Shown piece after piece: positions 63,262 through 64,000 of a stretch of 64,000 nucleotides of DNA; position 1 is the stretch's first letter; the number at the start of each line of letters is the position of its first letter. The DNA comes from JBAXQQ01 sp037131695 (GTDB lineage: Bacteria > Armatimonadota > Hebobacteria > CAIYQO01). The stretch covers positions 7,507 through 71,506 of the forward strand of contig CAZWZF010000021.1 of the NCBI GenBank assembly GCA_964638715.1, read 5' to 3'. A program made the translations under genes and the position numbers. The notes under the pieces are model-generated. The model did no database searches. It was not told where the DNA came from and worked only from the letters and a program-made list of their open reading frames with translations.

Positions 63262-63303
63262 TTCAAGGTAATTTTTTTAATACATTAAAAGAAAGGTATC
63301 AAC

Positions 63304-64000
63304 ATGACACCCAAACAACGAATTATTGAAACTGTTCGGCATAATAAAACCGATATCCCGGCGATGTATATTGGGTTCAGTCCGGATTGGGAGAAAAAAC
63401 TGGCAAAAGCGTTGAATGTCAGTAGGAATGATCTTCATCCCGCTTTGGGAAATGACATCATTCCAGTTGACATTGGCATTAACGCCTACATGATGGAAGA
63501 TATGCCGGAAGGCGAGGTGCGCCAGTCGGAGTTTGGTTTTACATACAACAAAATTGGTGAGACTTTTAACATAGTTGATTTCCCCATCAAATCGATTGAT
63601 GACGTCGCAGATTATATTCACCCCGACCCGAATGCCCCGGGACGATATGACTTACTTGATACCCAGGTGAAGAAATTTGGGAATGATTACCCCATTCTGG
63701 TGGATATCTCGCCGGTTGCTTTTGAGGCTGCATACAGTCTGATGGGTATCGAAGAAACGATGATTGCTCTTGCCATGGAACCGGAAACGCTGAAACATCT
63801 CTTTGAAAAACATGTCGCATATACCCTTGCTGTCGCAAAACACAGTATCGACCACGGCACAGATATAATATGGACCGGCGACGACTGGGGAACTCAGCAA
63901 GGAATGTTGATATCACCGGAAATGTGGCGCAGCGAAATTAAGCCTATTATCAACAAATTATGGAATGGCATTAAAGAATATAAAAGCGATGTGATAATTG
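63304..64000 (+). CDS. Uroporphyrinogen decarboxylase-family (URO-D/MtbA-like) protein, partial
   Basis: The frame is open from the ATG at 63304 to the window end (232 codons). It starts MTPKQRIIETVRHNKTDIPA, typical of the URO-D superfamily, and has DDVADYIHPDPNAPGRYDL, GIEETMIALAMEPETLKHLF and DIIWTGDDWGTQQGMLISPE, which match the 'methylcobamide:CoM methyltransferase / uroporphyrinogen decarboxylase-like' proteins common in Lentisphaerota and relatives. Many of these have no role in heme but may move methyl groups in demethylation systems. True HemE signatures are absent in the part seen. It lies 131 bases after the CBM9/propeller gene on the same strand. Confidence 0.8.
   Translation, partial: MTPKQRIIETVRHNKTDIPAMYIGFSPDWEKKLAKALNVSRNDLHPALGNDIIPVDIGINAYMMEDMPEGEVRQSEFGFTYNKIGETFNIVDFPIKSIDDVADYIHPDPNAPGRYDLLDTQVKKFGNDYPILVDISPVAFEAAYSLMGIEETMIALAMEPETLKHLFEKHVAYTLAVAKHSIDHGTDIIWTGDDWGTQQGMLISPEMWRSEIKPIINKLWNGIKEYKSDVII

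Overview
The window comes from an uncultured, Gram-negative, probably anaerobic bacterium with a moderate-to-low G+C genome. Outer-membrane traits are a KdsC-type KDO-8-phosphate phosphatase, a porin-like beta-barrel protein and many Sec signal peptides. Two glycyl radical enzymes point to anaerobic life. The mix of DUF1080, PQQ-like propeller, copper-amine-oxidase-N, DUF6259-like and GH42-like proteins is typical of Planctomycetota/Lentisphaerota, Armatimonadota and neighbouring candidate phyla; the phylum cannot be fixed from this sequence. I saw no rRNA, tRNA, CRISPR array, sensor kinase or classical transcription factor. A 100-base run of N at 40975-41074 shows that this is a scaffold.

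Layout. 1-1867 is a genetic scar: the signal-peptide end and the C-terminal end of a formylglycine-generating-enzyme-like (FGE/SUMF1) gene on the minus strand lie either side of an opposite-strand serine recombinase fragment that has lost its catalytic domain. 2135-4974 (plus) is housekeeping: a DUF3084 protein, a RuvX/YqgF-like nuclease, a small AT-hook protein and smpB. 4983-27228 (minus) is a long carbohydrate-catabolism block: a GH-like TIM barrel, two GH32/43-like propellers, a BNR sialidase-like protein, DUF1080, a DUF6259-like protein, a PQQ-like propeller, a GH29 fucosidase, an MFS transporter, an unknown protein, two more large TIM-barrel proteins and a secreted GH42-like protein. 27378-40757 (minus) holds a DinB-like protein, glycyl radical enzyme 1, a three-gene set (small membrane protein, methyltransferase, sulfatase-fold membrane protein), folE, a secreted GH42-like protein, tatC, kdsC, a family 2 glycosyltransferase and the porin-like protein. 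41332-64000 holds GH15, a copper-amine-oxidase-N protein, GH38, a sialate O-acetylesterase, a second and larger GH42-like paralogue, glycyl radical enzyme 2, a truncated SGNH hydrolase, a beta-helix protein, a DUF4259 protein, a 1274-residue CBM9/propeller protein and the start of a URO-D-family protein.

How it fits together (inference): secreted GH42-like, beta-helix, esterase and CBM9 proteins would act on complex, partly acetylated or fucosylated glycans outside the cytoplasm. Import would follow through the porin and the MFS carrier. A large set of glycosidases without signal peptides would finish degradation in the cytoplasm. The glycyl radical enzymes could ferment sugar-derived diols or related compounds, but their substrates cannot be read from the sequence.

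The most unusual feature is the intergenic DNA. Nearly every larger gap holds short phrase-like repeats (heptamers such as TGTCAAC and GTTCAGT, or units like ttaatcatgttaatcttgt), often as perfect inverted repeats with arms of 16-32 bp. Three gaps also contain decayed gene remnants (FGE, a GH C-terminus, SGNH). The repeat families and gene scars are the parts most likely to be undescribed.
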